NCBI RefSeq assembly: GCF_900411315.1
Contig: NZ_LS990887.1
Coordinates: 186,001-250,000, forward strand
Length of the DNA stretch: 64,000 nt
Direction: 5' to 3'
DNA from: Corynebacterium senegalense
Lineage (GTDB): Bacteria; Actinomycetota; Actinomycetes; Mycobacteriales; Mycobacteriaceae
Every line of letters starts with the position of its first letter. The stretch's first letter is position 1. The notes beneath the pieces are model-generated. The model searched no databases and was not told where the DNA came from. It saw nothing but the letters and a program-made list of their open reading frames with translations. Positions 1 through 12,623 of this stretch are shown in pieces. The translations under genes and the position numbers were made by a program.

Positions 1-117
1 CTCGCCGCGCTGCGCGGTGAAGGTCATGCCGTTCACGGCGGGCGTGTCCCCGAACCTCTTCGTCACGTCCCGCAGGACGAGGGCACCCTCGGGTGATCCT
101 CCGAAAGTTGTAGTCAT
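1..117 (-). CDS. ABC transporter ATP-binding protein, N-terminal fragment
   Basis: Only the first 39 codons lie in the window; the gene continues past the left edge. The start is the ATG at 117, and the translation contains LVLRDVTKRFGDTPAVNGMTF, the typical opening beta-strands and A-loop region of an ABC ATPase, before the Walker A motif. It lies 50 bp downstream of mptB on the same strand, so co-transcription is possible. The substrate cannot be told from this fragment. Confidence 0.75.
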   Translation of the reverse strand, partial: MTTTFGGSPEGALVLRDVTKRFGDTPAVNGMTFTAQRGE

Positions 118-166
118 GGGTTAGGAGTGTAGACCCCGCCCGCCGGGGGCGGCACCTGATACGCGC

Positions 167-1798
167 CTAACTGAGGCTGCGCCGGCCGCGGCGGCGGTAC
201 CACACCCACCCGCACGCGAAGAGGAACGCAAAGGCCAGGGCCGACGAGGCGTAGATGGTGAACACCGTGCCCGGCGGCAGCGCGAGCCCGCGAGGCAGGA
301 CGAGGAAGCTGAACAAGGCGGAGTAGGCCGCCACCCCGGCGCGAAAGGCGAAGCGGTTGGCCCACGCGGAGAGGGGGAGAATCGCCCACAGCGGGTACCA
401 GGGATGGACCACCGGGAAGAAGATCACCAGGGCGAGGGTGGACACCCCGAGCCCGCCGACCGGGTGGATGGTGCCGCGGTAGGTGGCCCAGAGCATGCGC
501 ACCATGAAGCCGGCGGCGACCAGCACCCCGACCGCGCGGGTGATGGACATCATGGCCTCCGTGTGGTCACCGAGTCCGAGGAGCATGCCGATAAACCCGC
601 CGATGACGCCGATGTCGGTGGTGATGGAGAGCCAGCTGCGGATGGTGGCAGCTCCCCCCTGGCCGGTGACCCAGCCGAGCCCGATCCCCGTCACCCACGA
701 CGCGGCGGCGATCGAGGCCGCAAGCAGCGCCGCCTGGACACCCGCTGCGGCGGCGACGGACCACGCCCCCCAGCGCGGCCGCAGGGCGCGGGCGAGCGCC
801 ATCCCGACAAACCCGAGTGCGATGAAGCCGGTCACCTTGACCATCCCGCCGCAGGAGATGAGCGCCCCGGAGGCCGCCAGCAGGCCCGCGGCGCGGGGCG
901 GGGAGGCCGCGAGCGCGTCGATGCCCCGGAGGCCGAGCTCGAGGCCCACCAGGACGAAGCCGAGAAGGAGGGACTCGTTGTGGATTCCGCCGATGAGGTG
1001 CAGAAGCGACAGCGGGTTGAGCACCCCGAGCCAGAGCGCGGCGGGCGTGGCCACCCCGCAGCGCCGCGACAGGGCGATCACGCCCCACGCCGCCAGGCTC
1101 AGCCCCGCGACGGCGACGGCGCGGTGCGCCAGCACCCCCAGCAGGATGGAGTCGCCGGTCAGCCGCGAGATCAACGCCGCGACGCCGAGCGCCACCGGGC
1201 CGTAGGGGCTGGGGGAGTGCGCCCAGATGAAGGGCACCGAGCGCGCCAGCCTGTCCTCCGTGCCGAGGATCTCCACCGGGCCCGCCGCGTAGGGGTCGAG
1301 CCCCTGGCGCACGATCGAGCCCTGGGCGAGGTAGGAGTAGATGTCCTGCGTGAACAGGGGCGCGGTGACGAGCAGAGGCAGGATCCACGCGGCGAGGGTG
1401 CTCAGGACAACGCCGGTGCGCACGCGGGCCCGGTTGCCCCCCGCTCCGACGAAGGGCCCCATCAGCACCCAGGCGAGCACGAGCAGCCCGACGCCGAGGA
1501 TCACGAGGGCCGAGGACGCCTGCAGCATCCGCCCCATGAACGCCCCGCCGGGAAGCTGGCCGTAGGGGTTTCCCACCACGGGCAGGGCACCGCCGCCGAG
1601 GCCGCCCAGCCCAATGAGCAGGGTGCCCACCATTCCCACCCAGCGCAGGAGGGAAAAGCGGTTGAGCTCACTTATCGACGGCCGGGCCAGCGTGACGTCG
1701 TCAAGCGAGCCCTCGTGCAGCTCCGCGGAGCGCGACCCGGGCCTCCCCATGCGCGGGAGGATGCCGGTCGGGCGGGCGAGGCGGAGACGGGGTTTCAC
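167..1798 (-). CDS. mptB: alpha-(1->6)-mannopyranosyltransferase MptB
   Basis: A 543-residue polytopic membrane protein with more than ten hydrophobic segments after a cytoplasmic N-terminus of about 50 residues. It resembles the GT-C family MptB, which uses polyprenol-phosphate mannose to start the alpha-1,6 mannan core of lipomannan and lipoarabinomannan. The motif FTQDIYSYLAQG, after the first membrane spans, fits the acidic luminal loop of GT-C enzymes. The donor would be made by Ppm1, encoded near the right end of this window. The gene is divergent from sufR, the arrangement I recall for corynebacteria. Family assignment is by recognition of the sequence and context. Confidence 0.88.
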   Translation of the reverse strand: MKPRLRLARPTGILPRMGRPGSRSAELHEGSLDDVTLARPSISELNRFSLLRWVGMVGTLLIGLGGLGGGALPVVGNPYGQLPGGAFMGRMLQASSALVILGVGLLVLAWVLMGPFVGAGGNRARVRTGVVLSTLAAWILPLLVTAPLFTQDIYSYLAQGSIVRQGLDPYAAGPVEILGTEDRLARSVPFIWAHSPSPYGPVALGVAALISRLTGDSILLGVLAHRAVAVAGLSLAAWGVIALSRRCGVATPAALWLGVLNPLSLLHLIGGIHNESLLLGFVLVGLELGLRGIDALAASPPRAAGLLAASGALISCGGMVKVTGFIALGFVGMALARALRPRWGAWSVAAAAGVQAALLAASIAAASWVTGIGLGWVTGQGGAATIRSWLSITTDIGVIGGFIGMLLGLGDHTEAMMSITRAVGVLVAAGFMVRMLWATYRGTIHPVGGLGVSTLALVIFFPVVHPWYPLWAILPLSAWANRFAFRAGVAAYSALFSFLVLPRGLALPPGTVFTIYASSALAFAFLFACGWVWYRRRGRRSLS

Positions 1799-1900
1799 GG
1801 CCCCCGAGTCTATCGGAGCGCGGCGGCCGGAAGTGAGGCAACCCTTAGCGGTGGAATGATTAAAAGCACACTACTGTTGTAAAAAGGTGGTGGCGGAATT

Positions 1901-1925
1901 GTGCCGAAGAACACATGTTCCGCAC
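1901..1925. promoter_or_regulatory. candidate SufR operator (25-bp dyad)
   Basis: The dyad GTGC-N-GAA-N9-TTC-N-GCAC lies 38 bp before the sufR start codon, in the region shared with divergent mptB. A possible -10 (CATAGT, 1932-1937) follows directly, so a bound protein could block RNA polymerase. SufR homologues repress their own operons. Assigning this dyad to SufR is inference. Confidence 0.4.
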
Positions 1926-1963
1926 TGATTCGCATAGTGACGAGAGGCAAAAGAGGTGAGGAG

Positions 1964-2672
1964 ATGACGGAGCAGCCCCGCTCGATGGGCGGCGACACCC
2001 GGCGCGAAGTCATGTCGCTGCTGCTCAAGCTCGGCCCGGTCACCGCGTCCGAGATCGGACAGTCCCTGGGCCTGTCCCCCGCGGGTGTCAGGCGCCACCT
2101 AGACAAACTGGTCGACGAGGACTACGCCGAGACCTGCGAGCCCCACGCCGTCGCCGGCGAGGGGGCGACGAGGGGCCGCCCGGCCAAGCACTACCGTCTC
2201 ACGGAGTCGGGCCGGGAGCTCTTCGGCAGCAGCTACGACAGCCTCGCCGCCGACGCGCTGGGGATCCTGCGCGAGATCGGCGGGGAGGAGGCCGTGCGCT
2301 CGCTGGCGCGCGGGCGGATCCACAAGATCCTCGCCGAGGTGCACGGGGTCGATTCGGCGGACTCGGCCGGGGAGGCGGACGTGGAGGCGGTGGCCCGCCA
2401 GCTCGCCGCCGCCCTGGACGACAACGGGTACGCTGCGACTGTGACGCGCGCGGGCTCCGGCATCCAGATCTGCCAGCACCACTGCCCGGTCGCCTCCGTG
2501 GCGGCCGACCACCCCGAGATCTGCGAGGCGGAGCACGAGGCGATCTCGCAACTCGTCGGCAGGCACGTTCAACCGCTGGCACTCATTGCCGACGGAAACG
2601 GCATCTGCACGACCAACATCCCCCTGGCCGCCGTGAAGTCGGCCGGGTCTTTACCTGAAAGGAGCGGAGAAC

Positions 2673-2680
<8 letters not shown>
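1964..2680 (+). CDS. sufR: SufR, iron-sulfur-cluster-responsive transcriptional repressor
   Basis: A 238-residue regulator with an N-terminal winged helix-turn-helix ([20 protein letters not shown], about residues 30-50) and a C-terminal cysteine cluster of the form C-x3-C-x12-C (QICQHHC...EIC) that would hold a [4Fe-4S] cluster. In the family, cluster-bound SufR represses the suf operon. The ATG at 1964 was chosen because it follows AGGTGAGGAG and gives the usual length; an upstream in-frame start at 1901 would lie inside the candidate operator. The stop overlaps the sufB GTG start by 8 bp, indicating one transcript. Confidence 0.9.
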
Positions 2681-4118
<1,438 letters not shown>

Positions 4119-4121
4119 CCC

Positions 4122-5297
4122 ATGACGCAAGCTCCCGTAGAAACCGTCAAGGCCGGCACGCCCCACAACAACAAGGGCGACCTTTTCTCCTCGTTCAACG
4201 TGGAGGACTTCGAGATCCCCGGCGGGCGCGACGAGGTCTGGCGCTTCATCCCGCTGCGCCGCATCCGCGGCCTGCACAACGGCACCTTCTCCGAGGTCGC
4301 CGAGGCGCGCATCTCGGTCGAGGGTCCGGCCGAGGTCACCGTCGAGCAGGTTGCGCCTGACGACGAGCGCCTGCAGGCCGCCGGCGCCCCCGTCGACCGC
4401 GTCGCCGCCCAGGCCTGGACCGCGGCGAAGTCCGGCACTCTGGTAACCATCCCCGCCAACGCCGAGCTCACCGAGCCCGTCGTGGTCACCGTGACCGGCG
4501 CTGGTGCCGACGTGACCACCTTCGGCACGGTGCTCATCCAGTCGGGCGCGAACTCCTCGGCGACCGTCCTGGTCAACTACGAGGGGTCCGGCACCCACGC
4601 GGACAACGTCAACTGGGTCCTCGGCGACGGCTCGCGCATCCACGCGGTCGTCGACGCGGAGTGGGACCTCGACGCCGTCCACCTCGGCGCGCAGCAGATC
4701 GTGCTGGGCCGCGACGCCACCCTGCGCCACACCGTGACCACCTTCGGCGGCGAGATCGTGCGCATCACCCCGCGCGTGAAGTTCACCGCCCCCGGCGGCG
4801 ACGCCGAGCTGACCGGCGTGTACTTCGCCGACGACGGGCAGTACATCGAGAACCGCCTCTTGGTGGACCACTCCGTGCCGAACTGCCGCTCCAACGTCCT
4901 GTACAAGGGCGCGCTGCAAGGCGTGAAGGGCTCCGACAAGCCCGACGCCCACACCTGCTGGGTCGGCGACGTCCTCATCCGCGCCGAGGCGCTGGGCACG
5001 GACACTTACGAGACGAACCGCAACATGGTGCTCACTGACGGTGCCCGCGCCGACGCCATCCCGAACCTGGAGATCGAGACCGGCGAGATCGCCGGCGCCG
5101 GCCACGCCGCCACGGTGGGTCGCTTCGACGAGGAGCAGGTCTTCTACCTGCGCTCCCGCGGCATCCCCGAGGAGGAGGCCACCCGCCTCATCATCCGCGG
5201 CTTCTTCAACGAGGTGCTGAACCTCATCCCGGTTGAGTCCGTCCGCGACGAGTTGATCGCCCGCGTCTCCGGCGAGCTCGAGCAGGCCAACCTCTAA
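4122..5297 (+). CDS. sufD: SufD, Fe-S cluster assembly scaffold protein
   Basis: A 391-residue SufD, paralogous to SufB over its beta-helical core. It has the shared C-terminal signature RSRGIPEEEATRLIIRGFFNEVL and the histidine-containing strand AGAGHAATVGRFDEEQVFYL. In the SufBC2D complex it pairs with SufB and is needed for iron acquisition. It is the third gene of the suf operon, and the start follows the sufB stop by 3 bp. Confidence 0.96.
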   Translation: MTQAPVETVKAGTPHNNKGDLFSSFNVEDFEIPGGRDEVWRFIPLRRIRGLHNGTFSEVAEARISVEGPAEVTVEQVAPDDERLQAAGAPVDRVAAQAWTAAKSGTLVTIPANAELTEPVVVTVTGAGADVTTFGTVLIQSGANSSATVLVNYEGSGTHADNVNWVLGDGSRIHAVVDAEWDLDAVHLGAQQIVLGRDATLRHTVTTFGGEIVRITPRVKFTAPGGDAELTGVYFADDGQYIENRLLVDHSVPNCRSNVLYKGALQGVKGSDKPDAHTCWVGDVLIRAEALGTDTYETNRNMVLTDGARADAIPNLEIETGEIAGAGHAATVGRFDEEQVFYLRSRGIPEEEATRLIIRGFFNEVLNLIPVESVRDELIARVSGELEQANL

Positions 5298-5336
5298 GCC
5301 GACCCACCCCAACAGAAAGCAGACGGTAGAAAACCT

Positions 5337-7351
<2,015 letters not shown>

Positions 7352-7354
7352 GCC

Positions 7355-7804
7355 ATGAACCTTGAATCCATGTACCAAGAGGTCATTCTCGACCACTACA
7401 AGAACCCCCAGCACGCGGGCCTGCGCGACCCCTACGAGGCCGAGGTTCACCACGTGAACCCGTCCTGCGGGGACGAGATCACGCTCCGGGTGCACCTCTC
7501 GGAGGACGGGGAGACGGTTGAGGACGTGTCGTACGATGCGACCGGGTGCTCGATCTCCCAGGCGTCGGCAAGCGTGATGGCCGAGGAGGTCATCGGCCTG
7601 CCTGTCGCTGAGGCGATGGACAAGCTGGAGGTCTTCGACACGATGATTACCTCGCGGGGCACCGTCGAGGGCGACCCCGAGAAGATCGGCGACGGTGTCG
7701 CGTTCGCCGGCGTGGCGAAGTTCCCCGCCCGCGTCAAGTGCGCGCTGCTGGGGTGGAAGGCCTTCCAGGCTGCTACCTCCGACGCGCTGGACACACGCTC
7801 TTAG
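7355..7804 (+). CDS. sufU: SufU, zinc-dependent sulfurtransferase
   Basis: A 149-residue IscU-fold protein. It begins with LESMYQEVILDHYKNPQHAG, the usual SufU opening, and carries the three conserved cysteines in NPSCGDEI, TGCSISQAS and VKCALLGW. In Gram-positive bacteria SufU uses a zinc site to take the persulfide from SufS and hand it on. It sits directly after sufS in the same operon. Confidence 0.95.
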   Translation: MNLESMYQEVILDHYKNPQHAGLRDPYEAEVHHVNPSCGDEITLRVHLSEDGETVEDVSYDATGCSISQASASVMAEEVIGLPVAEAMDKLEVFDTMITSRGTVEGDPEKIGDGVAFAGVAKFPARVKCALLGWKAFQAATSDALDTRS

Positions 7805-7823
7805 AAACCGAAGGACGAAGCAC

Positions 7824-8204
7824 ATGAGCGACAACAAGTTCGACGGGCAGCGCGAGCGCCCGACGCAGACCGAGGAGCAGATCAAGCTCACCAGCGACGT
7901 CGTGGAGTACCTGCACGACGTCATCGACCCCGAGCTCGGCATCAACGTCGTGGACCTCGGCCTGGTCTACGACGCCTGGATCGAGGAGGAGGGTGAGGTG
8001 ACGAAGGCGGTGCTCAACATGACGCTGACCTCGCCGGCGTGCCCGCTCACCGACGTCATCGAGGAGCAGGCCTCCCAGGCGGTGGTGGGCAACACCTCCG
8101 TCGACGAGGTCGAGCTGAACTGGGTGTGGATGCCCCCGTGGGGCCCGCACATGATCACCGAGGAGGGGCGCGAGCAACTGCGCGCGCTCGGCTTCGCGGT
8201 CTAG
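7824..8204 (+). CDS. sufT: SufT, MIP18/DUF59-family Fe-S maturation factor
   Basis: A 126-residue DUF59-family protein, with the motif VIDPELGINVVDLGLVY and a cysteine in TSPACPLTDV. These proteins help mature iron-sulfur proteins, and it is the last gene of the suf operon. The ATG at 7824 was chosen because it follows AAGGACGAAG and gives the compact family length; the frame stays open upstream only inside sufU. A strong terminator follows. Confidence 0.93.
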   Translation: MSDNKFDGQRERPTQTEEQIKLTSDVVEYLHDVIDPELGINVVDLGLVYDAWIEEEGEVTKAVLNMTLTSPACPLTDVIEEQASQAVVGNTSVDEVELNWVWMPPWGPHMITEEGREQLRALGFAV

Positions 8205-8219
8205 GCTGCGGCTGCACAC

Positions 8220-8246
8220 AACCGGCGGGTAACTCCGCCGGTTTTT
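8220..8246 (+). terminator. rho-independent terminator of the suf operon
   Basis: A 9-bp perfect stem, AACCGGCGG with CCGCCGGTT, around a 6-base loop, followed by a T-rich run. It starts 15 bp after the sufT stop and ends about 30 bp before the next gene. Confidence 0.9.
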
Positions 8247-8277
8247 CCGTTTGCCCGCCCGAGTAAGGTAGTTCCCC

Positions 8278-9906
8278 GTGATTGTCACCAACGACTTTGA
8301 AGTGCGCGTCGGCGCGCGCACGCTTCTCGACGCCCCCGGCCAGCACCTCCGCGTCCAGCCGGGCGACCGCATCGGCCTCGTCGGCCGCAACGGCGCGGGC
8401 AAGACGACGACGATGCGCATCCTGGCGGGGGAGACCGAGCCCTACGCCGGGTCGGTGACCCGCTCCGGCGAGATCGGCTACCTGCCCCAGGACTCGAAGG
8501 AGGGCGACATCGAGCAGACCGCGCGCGACCGCGTCCTCTCCGCCCGGGGACTGGACCAGCTGCGCAGCTCGATGGACCGGCAGCAGGAGATCATGGAGTC
8601 CTCCGACGGGTCGAAGCGCGACGCCGCGATTTCCAAGTACTCGCGTCTGGAGGAGCGCTACCACGCCCTCGGCGGCTACGAGGCCGACGCCGAGGCGGCG
8701 CAGATCTGCGACAACCTGGGGCTTCCCGAGCGCATCCTCGACCAGCCGCTGAAGACCCTCTCCGGCGGCCAGCGCCGCCGCGTGGAGCTGGCGCAGATCC
8801 TCTTCGCCGCGAACGACGGGGCCGGTAAGTCGACGACGACGCTGCTTCTCGACGAGCCGACCAACCACCTCGATGCCGACTCGATCACCTGGCTGCGCGG
8901 CTTTTTGTCCAAGCACGAGGGAGGGCTGGTCATGATCTCCCACGACGTCGACCTCCTCGAGGACGTGTGCAACAAGATCTGGTACCTCGATGCCGTGCGC
9001 GCGGAGGCGGACGTGTACAACATGGGCTTTGCCAAGTACAAGGACGCGCGCGCCCTCGACGAGGCGCGGCGGCGCCGCGAGCGCGCCAACGCCGAAAAGA
9101 AGGCCTCCGCGCTGCAGAAGCAGGCCGCCAAGCTCGGGGCGAAGGCGACGAAGGCGGCCGCGGCGAAGCAGATGCTCGCCCGCGCCGAGCGCATGATGAA
9201 CAGCCTTGACGACGTCCGCATCGCCGACAAGGTCGCCTCGATCTCTTTCCCGGAGCCCGCCCCCTGCGGCAAGACCCCCCTCTACGGGAAGGGCCTGACC
9301 AAGATGTACGGCTCGCTCGAGGTGTTCGCGGGCGTCGACCTGGCCATCGACAAGGGCTCGCGCGTGGTTGTCCTGGGCACGAACGGCGCCGGCAAGACGA
9401 CGCTGCTGAAGCTGCTCGCCGGCGTCGAGCGCACGGACGGCGAGGGCGGGCTGGTCACCGGCCACGGTCTGAAGATCGGCTACTTCGCCCAGGAGCACGA
9501 CACCATCGACGGGGAGAAGTCTGTTTGGGAAAACACCATCGCCGCCTGCCCGGATGCGGGCCAGCAGGACCTGCGCGGGCTGCTCGGCGCGTTCATGTTC
9601 TCGGGTGACAAGCTCGACCAGCCCGCCGGGACTCTCTCCGGCGGCGAGAAGACGCGCCTCGCCCTGGCCACGCTGGTGTCCTCGCGCGCGAACGTGCTGC
9701 TTCTCGACGAGCCCACCAACAACCTGGACCCCCAGTCCCGCGAGCAGGTGCTCGACGCGCTGAAGACCTACACCGGCGCCGTCGTCCTGGTCACACACGA
9801 CCCAGGCGCGGTCCGCGCGCTCGAGCCGGAGCGCGTCATCATCATGCCCGAGGGCGACGAGGACATGTGGAACGACGAGTACATGGAGATCGTGGAGCTC
9901 GCCTAG
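8278..9906 (+). CDS. ABC-F family ATPase (translation factor type)
   Basis: A 542-residue protein with two ATP-binding domains and no membrane segments, the ABC-F layout. The first domain has Walker A GRNGAGKT (about 36-43), signature LSGGQRRRVEL and Walker B LLLDEPTNHLD (about 188). A charged linker rich in Lys, Arg and Ala (about 255-310) leads to the second, with GTNGAGKT (about 367), LSGGEKTRLAL and LLLDEPTNNLD (about 473). Members act on ribosomes, in translation or in antibiotic protection; nothing here separates these roles. The start is a GTG, and a terminator separates the gene from suf. Confidence 0.9.
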   Translation: MIVTNDFEVRVGARTLLDAPGQHLRVQPGDRIGLVGRNGAGKTTTMRILAGETEPYAGSVTRSGEIGYLPQDSKEGDIEQTARDRVLSARGLDQLRSSMDRQQEIMESSDGSKRDAAISKYSRLEERYHALGGYEADAEAAQICDNLGLPERILDQPLKTLSGGQRRRVELAQILFAANDGAGKSTTTLLLDEPTNHLDADSITWLRGFLSKHEGGLVMISHDVDLLEDVCNKIWYLDAVRAEADVYNMGFAKYKDARALDEARRRRERANAEKKASALQKQAAKLGAKATKAAAAKQMLARAERMMNSLDDVRIADKVASISFPEPAPCGKTPLYGKGLTKMYGSLEVFAGVDLAIDKGSRVVVLGTNGAGKTTLLKLLAGVERTDGEGGLVTGHGLKIGYFAQEHDTIDGEKSVWENTIAACPDAGQQDLRGLLGAFMFSGDKLDQPAGTLSGGEKTRLALATLVSSRANVLLLDEPTNNLDPQSREQVLDALKTYTGAVVLVTHDPGAVRALEPERVIIMPEGDEDMWNDEYMEIVELA

Positions 9907-9910
9907 GGCG

Positions 9911-10648
9911 TCACCGGGCGTATCGTGCGGCGAAGTTCTCCAGGATCCTGCGGTTCCACGAGTAGTCAGCCGCGTAGGCCGTCTCGAGGATGGATTCCAG
10001 TTCGTCGGCGTCGTAGTAGCCCTGGTCCGCGTAGATGCGCAGCCGCAGCTCCAGGGACTCGGCGGTCAGCTCGGGGTGGAACTGGGTGGCGTAGACGTTG
10101 CTGCGCACCCGGAACATCTGGGTGGGGCAGGCCTCACCGGTGACGAGCACCGTGGCGGCGTCGGGCAGGTGCTCGACAGCCTCCTTGTGGCCAACGATGG
10201 TGGAGAAGCGGGCGGGGAGGCCCGCGAGGATGGGGTCGGCCGCCCCGGCGTCGTTAAGCGAAAGCTCGATGGAGGCGGCGTCCTCGGCGTAGCGGCTGCT
10301 CAGGCGGGCGCCGATGGCGGTGCCGATCGCGCCGATGCCGTAGCAGGCGCCGAGCAGGGGGAGGTCGCGGTCGATGATCGCCGCGACGAGAGTGCCGATC
10401 TCGCGCTCGACTCGCAGCTGCAGGCGCGACTTGCTGGCGTCGGTGTTATTGAAGGGGCTGCCGCCGAGCAGGACCCCCGAGTACGCGTCGAGGTCGACCC
10501 GCCCGAGCGGGGCGCGCTCGAGGCGGCGCTGCTCGATCGCGCCGGCCGGCAGGCCCATGGCGGAGAGGAAGCTGGCCAGCTCGGCAGCGGCGGCCTCGTC
10601 CTCCGGGCGGGTGCTCAGAAGGAGGAACGGGCGCGTGTACGTGCTCAT
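9911..10648 (-). CDS. class I glutamine amidotransferase-like protein
   Basis: A 245-residue stand-alone amidotransferase domain. The nucleophile is Cys102 in LGACYGIG and the catalytic pair is His191/Glu193 in TQFHPELT. This type resembles the GuaA amidotransferase domain but has no synthetase partner, so the acceptor is unknown. It looks paralogous to the protein at 12624-13343: both have a shared N-terminal layout (GVLLGGSPFN here, GVIVGGSSLN there). Its stop faces the ABC-F stop 4 bp away. Confidence 0.85.
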   Translation of the reverse strand: MSTYTRPFLLLSTRPEDEAAAAELASFLSAMGLPAGAIEQRRLERAPLGRVDLDAYSGVLLGGSPFNNTDASKSRLQLRVEREIGTLVAAIIDRDLPLLGACYGIGAIGTAIGARLSSRYAEDAASIELSLNDAGAADPILAGLPARFSTIVGHKEAVEHLPDAATVLVTGEACPTQMFRVRSNVYATQFHPELTAESLELRLRIYADQGYYDADELESILETAYAADYSWNRRILENFAARYAR

Positions 10649-10676
10649 TGGCTAAAGGTAGCAGTAAGGTCGGGGT

Positions 10677-10925
10677 ATGGCACAGAAAAATGGAGGCATC
10701 CGCAAGCAGCTGTCCGAATCCTGGAAGGAGCTCAGCCCCGGCGGGCGAGCCGTGCTCGGCGTCCTCGGGGCGGCCGACGCGGTGGGCAAGTCCCTCGCGC
10801 TGGCCAGCCTGGCCCGCACCCCGAAGGAGAAGGTGCGCGGGCCGAAGCTGCTGTGGACCCCGCTCATCGCCGGCGTCAACACCCTGGGCTGGCTCGCCTG
10901 GTTCGCGGTGGGGAAGAAGCGCTAG
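10677..10925 (+). CDS. small conserved membrane-associated protein
   Basis: An 82-residue protein, basic at the N-terminus, with a moderately hydrophobic middle ([21 protein letters not shown]) and a C-terminal hydrophobic stretch ([17 protein letters not shown]) ending in KKR. The ATG at 10677 follows AAGGTCGGGGT. It is divergent from the amidotransferase at 9911 and its end overlaps the end of the DUF711 gene by 4 bp. I do not recognise a function. Confidence 0.7.
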   Translation: MAQKNGGIRKQLSESWKELSPGGRAVLGVLGAADAVGKSLALASLARTPKEKVRGPKLLWTPLIAGVNTLGWLAWFAVGKKR

Positions 10926-12292
10926 TTGCGGAACCCGTGCACCGGGGCGGGGATGAAGCCGCCGCGGTGGATGAAGGAGTCGTTGCCCTTCTCGTTGACG
11001 GGGATGACCGGCGCGTAGCCGAGCAGGCCACCGAAGTTGACCTCGTCGCCCGGTTTCGTCCCCGGCACCGGGATGAGGCGGGCCGCGGTGGTCTTGTGGT
11101 TCATCACGCCGATCGCGGCCTCGTCGGCGATCATGCCGGAAATGAGCTCGGCTGAGGTGTTGCCGGGGATGGCGATCATGTCGAAGCCGACCGAGCAGAT
11201 CGAGGTCATGGCCTCGAGCTTGTCCATCGAGATGGAGCCCGCGCGCACCGCGTCGATCATGCCCTGGTCCTCGGAGACCGGGATGAACGAGCCGGACAGG
11301 CCGCCGACGCGCGAGCAGGCCATCATGCCGCCCTTCTTCACGGCGTCGTTGAGCAGGGCGAGCGCGGCGGTCGTCCCGTGCGTGCCCACCTGCTCGAGCC
11401 CCATCCTCTCGAGGATGTGGGCCACGGAGTCGCCCACCTCGGCGGTCGGGGCAAGCGAAAGGTCGACGATGCCGAAGGGCACGCCGAGACGCTCGGCGGC
11501 CAGGTTGCCCACGAGCTGCCCCGCGCGGGTGATCTTGAACGCCGCCTTCTTGATCTCCTCGGCCACCTCGTTGAGCGAGGCGCCCTCGAGCGAGCCGATC
11601 GCATTATCGACGACACCCGGGCCCGACACGCCGACCGAGACCACCGTGTCCGGCTCCTCGATGCCGTGGAACGCGCCGGCCATGAAGGGGTTGTCGCCGA
11701 CAGCGTTGGCGAAGACGACCAGCTTGGCGCACGCGATGGAGGAGCGCTCGCGGGTCAGCTCGGCGGCCTCCTTGACCACCTCGCCCATGACGCGCACGGC
11801 GTCCATGTTGATGCCCGCGCGCGAGGTGGCCACGTTCACCGAGCCGCACACGGCGTCGGTGACGGTGAGCGCCTCGGGGATCGAGCGGATCAGCCGGTTG
11901 TCGGACTCCGTCGCGCCCTTCTCCACCAGCGCGGAGTAGCCGCCCACGAAGTTGACGCCGAGCTCCGCAGCCGCCCGGTCGAGCGCCTTGGCGATCTCCA
12001 CCGGGTTGCCCTCCACGCCCGCGGCGACGAGCGAGACGGGGGAGACGGAGATGCGCTTGTTCACAATCGGGATGCCGAGCTCGCGCTCGATGCCCTCGCA
12101 GACCTCGACGAGCCGGGCCGCGCGGGTGGTCACGCGGTCGTAGACCGCGCGGCAGGTGTCCTCCATCGTCGCGCGCGTGCAGCCGATGAGCGAGATGCCC
12201 ATGGTCACGGTGCGGATATCGAGGCGGTAGTCCTCGATCATCTGGATGACGCTGAGGATGTTCTTGGATGCAATCCTGAAATCAACGGCCAC
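10922..12292 (-). CDS. PFL/DUF711 (UPF0210) family protein
   Basis: A 456-residue DUF711 protein, starting [35 protein letters not shown]. The family is related in fold to pyruvate-formate lyase-like proteins, but its activity is not established. It is paired with the ACT-domain gene at 12305-12574 (13 bp apart, same strand). That pairing is widely conserved and suggests the ACT protein senses a small molecule for it. The assignment to family is firm; the function is unknown. Confidence 0.9.
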   Translation of the reverse strand: MAVDFRIASKNILSVIQMIEDYRLDIRTVTMGISLIGCTRATMEDTCRAVYDRVTTRAARLVEVCEGIERELGIPIVNKRISVSPVSLVAAGVEGNPVEIAKALDRAAAELGVNFVGGYSALVEKGATESDNRLIRSIPEALTVTDAVCGSVNVATSRAGINMDAVRVMGEVVKEAAELTRERSSIACAKLVVFANAVGDNPFMAGAFHGIEEPDTVVSVGVSGPGVVDNAIGSLEGASLNEVAEEIKKAAFKITRAGQLVGNLAAERLGVPFGIVDLSLAPTAEVGDSVAHILERMGLEQVGTHGTTAALALLNDAVKKGGMMACSRVGGLSGSFIPVSEDQGMIDAVRAGSISMDKLEAMTSICSVGFDMIAIPGNTSAELISGMIADEAAIGVMNHKTTAARLIPVPGTKPGDEVNFGGLLGYAPVIPVNEKGNDSFIHRGGFIPAPVHGFRN

Positions 12293-12304
12293 TGTTTTGC
12301 CCGC

Positions 12305-12574
12305 CTAAATCTCGTTCATCGCGGTGAACAGGTCCGTGGACTGGATCCGCACGACCACGCCGAGACGCTCGCCGACGCCCGCGAGGTGGCGCTGCAGCTC
12401 CGCCATGTCGACGCTCTCGCCGGGGATCTCCGCCCGCATGATCATGGTGAAGAAGTCGTCCATGAGGGTCTGGGAGACGTCGAGGATGTTCAGATTGCGC
12501 TCTGCGGCGGCGGCCGAGACGCCGGCGATGATGCCGACGCGGTCCTGGCCCGTGGTCGTGATGATTGCGTGCAT
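12305..12574 (-). CDS. ACT domain-containing protein (UPF0237)
   Basis: An 89-residue single ACT domain: MHAIITTTGQDRVGIIAGV is the ligand-binding first loop, followed by NLNILDVSQTLMDDFFTMIMRAEI. It is an amino-acid-sensor-like fold with no catalytic domain. I chose the ATG at 12574 because the family begins at this methionine; the frame is open further upstream. It lies just upstream of the DUF711 gene and is probably translated with it. Confidence 0.88.
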   Translation of the reverse strand: MHAIITTTGQDRVGIIAGVSAAAAERNLNILDVSQTLMDDFFTMIMRAEIPGESVDMAELQRHLAGVGERLGVVVRIQSTDLFTAMNEI

Positions 12575-12623
12575 AGCCCGCAGTCTAGTCAACCCCGGGT
12601 CGCCGACACGCGTCGGCACCGCG

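Noticed and set aside
120..166. Terminator between mptB and the ABC ATPase gene
   Set aside because: A CCGCCC/GGGCGG stem can form, but no T-run follows it, so there is not enough support to call it.
404..1882. A 492-codon plus-strand frame opposite mptB
   Set aside because: Composition is Arg/Gly/His/Pro-rich antisense text, while the minus strand encodes a clear membrane mannosyltransferase.
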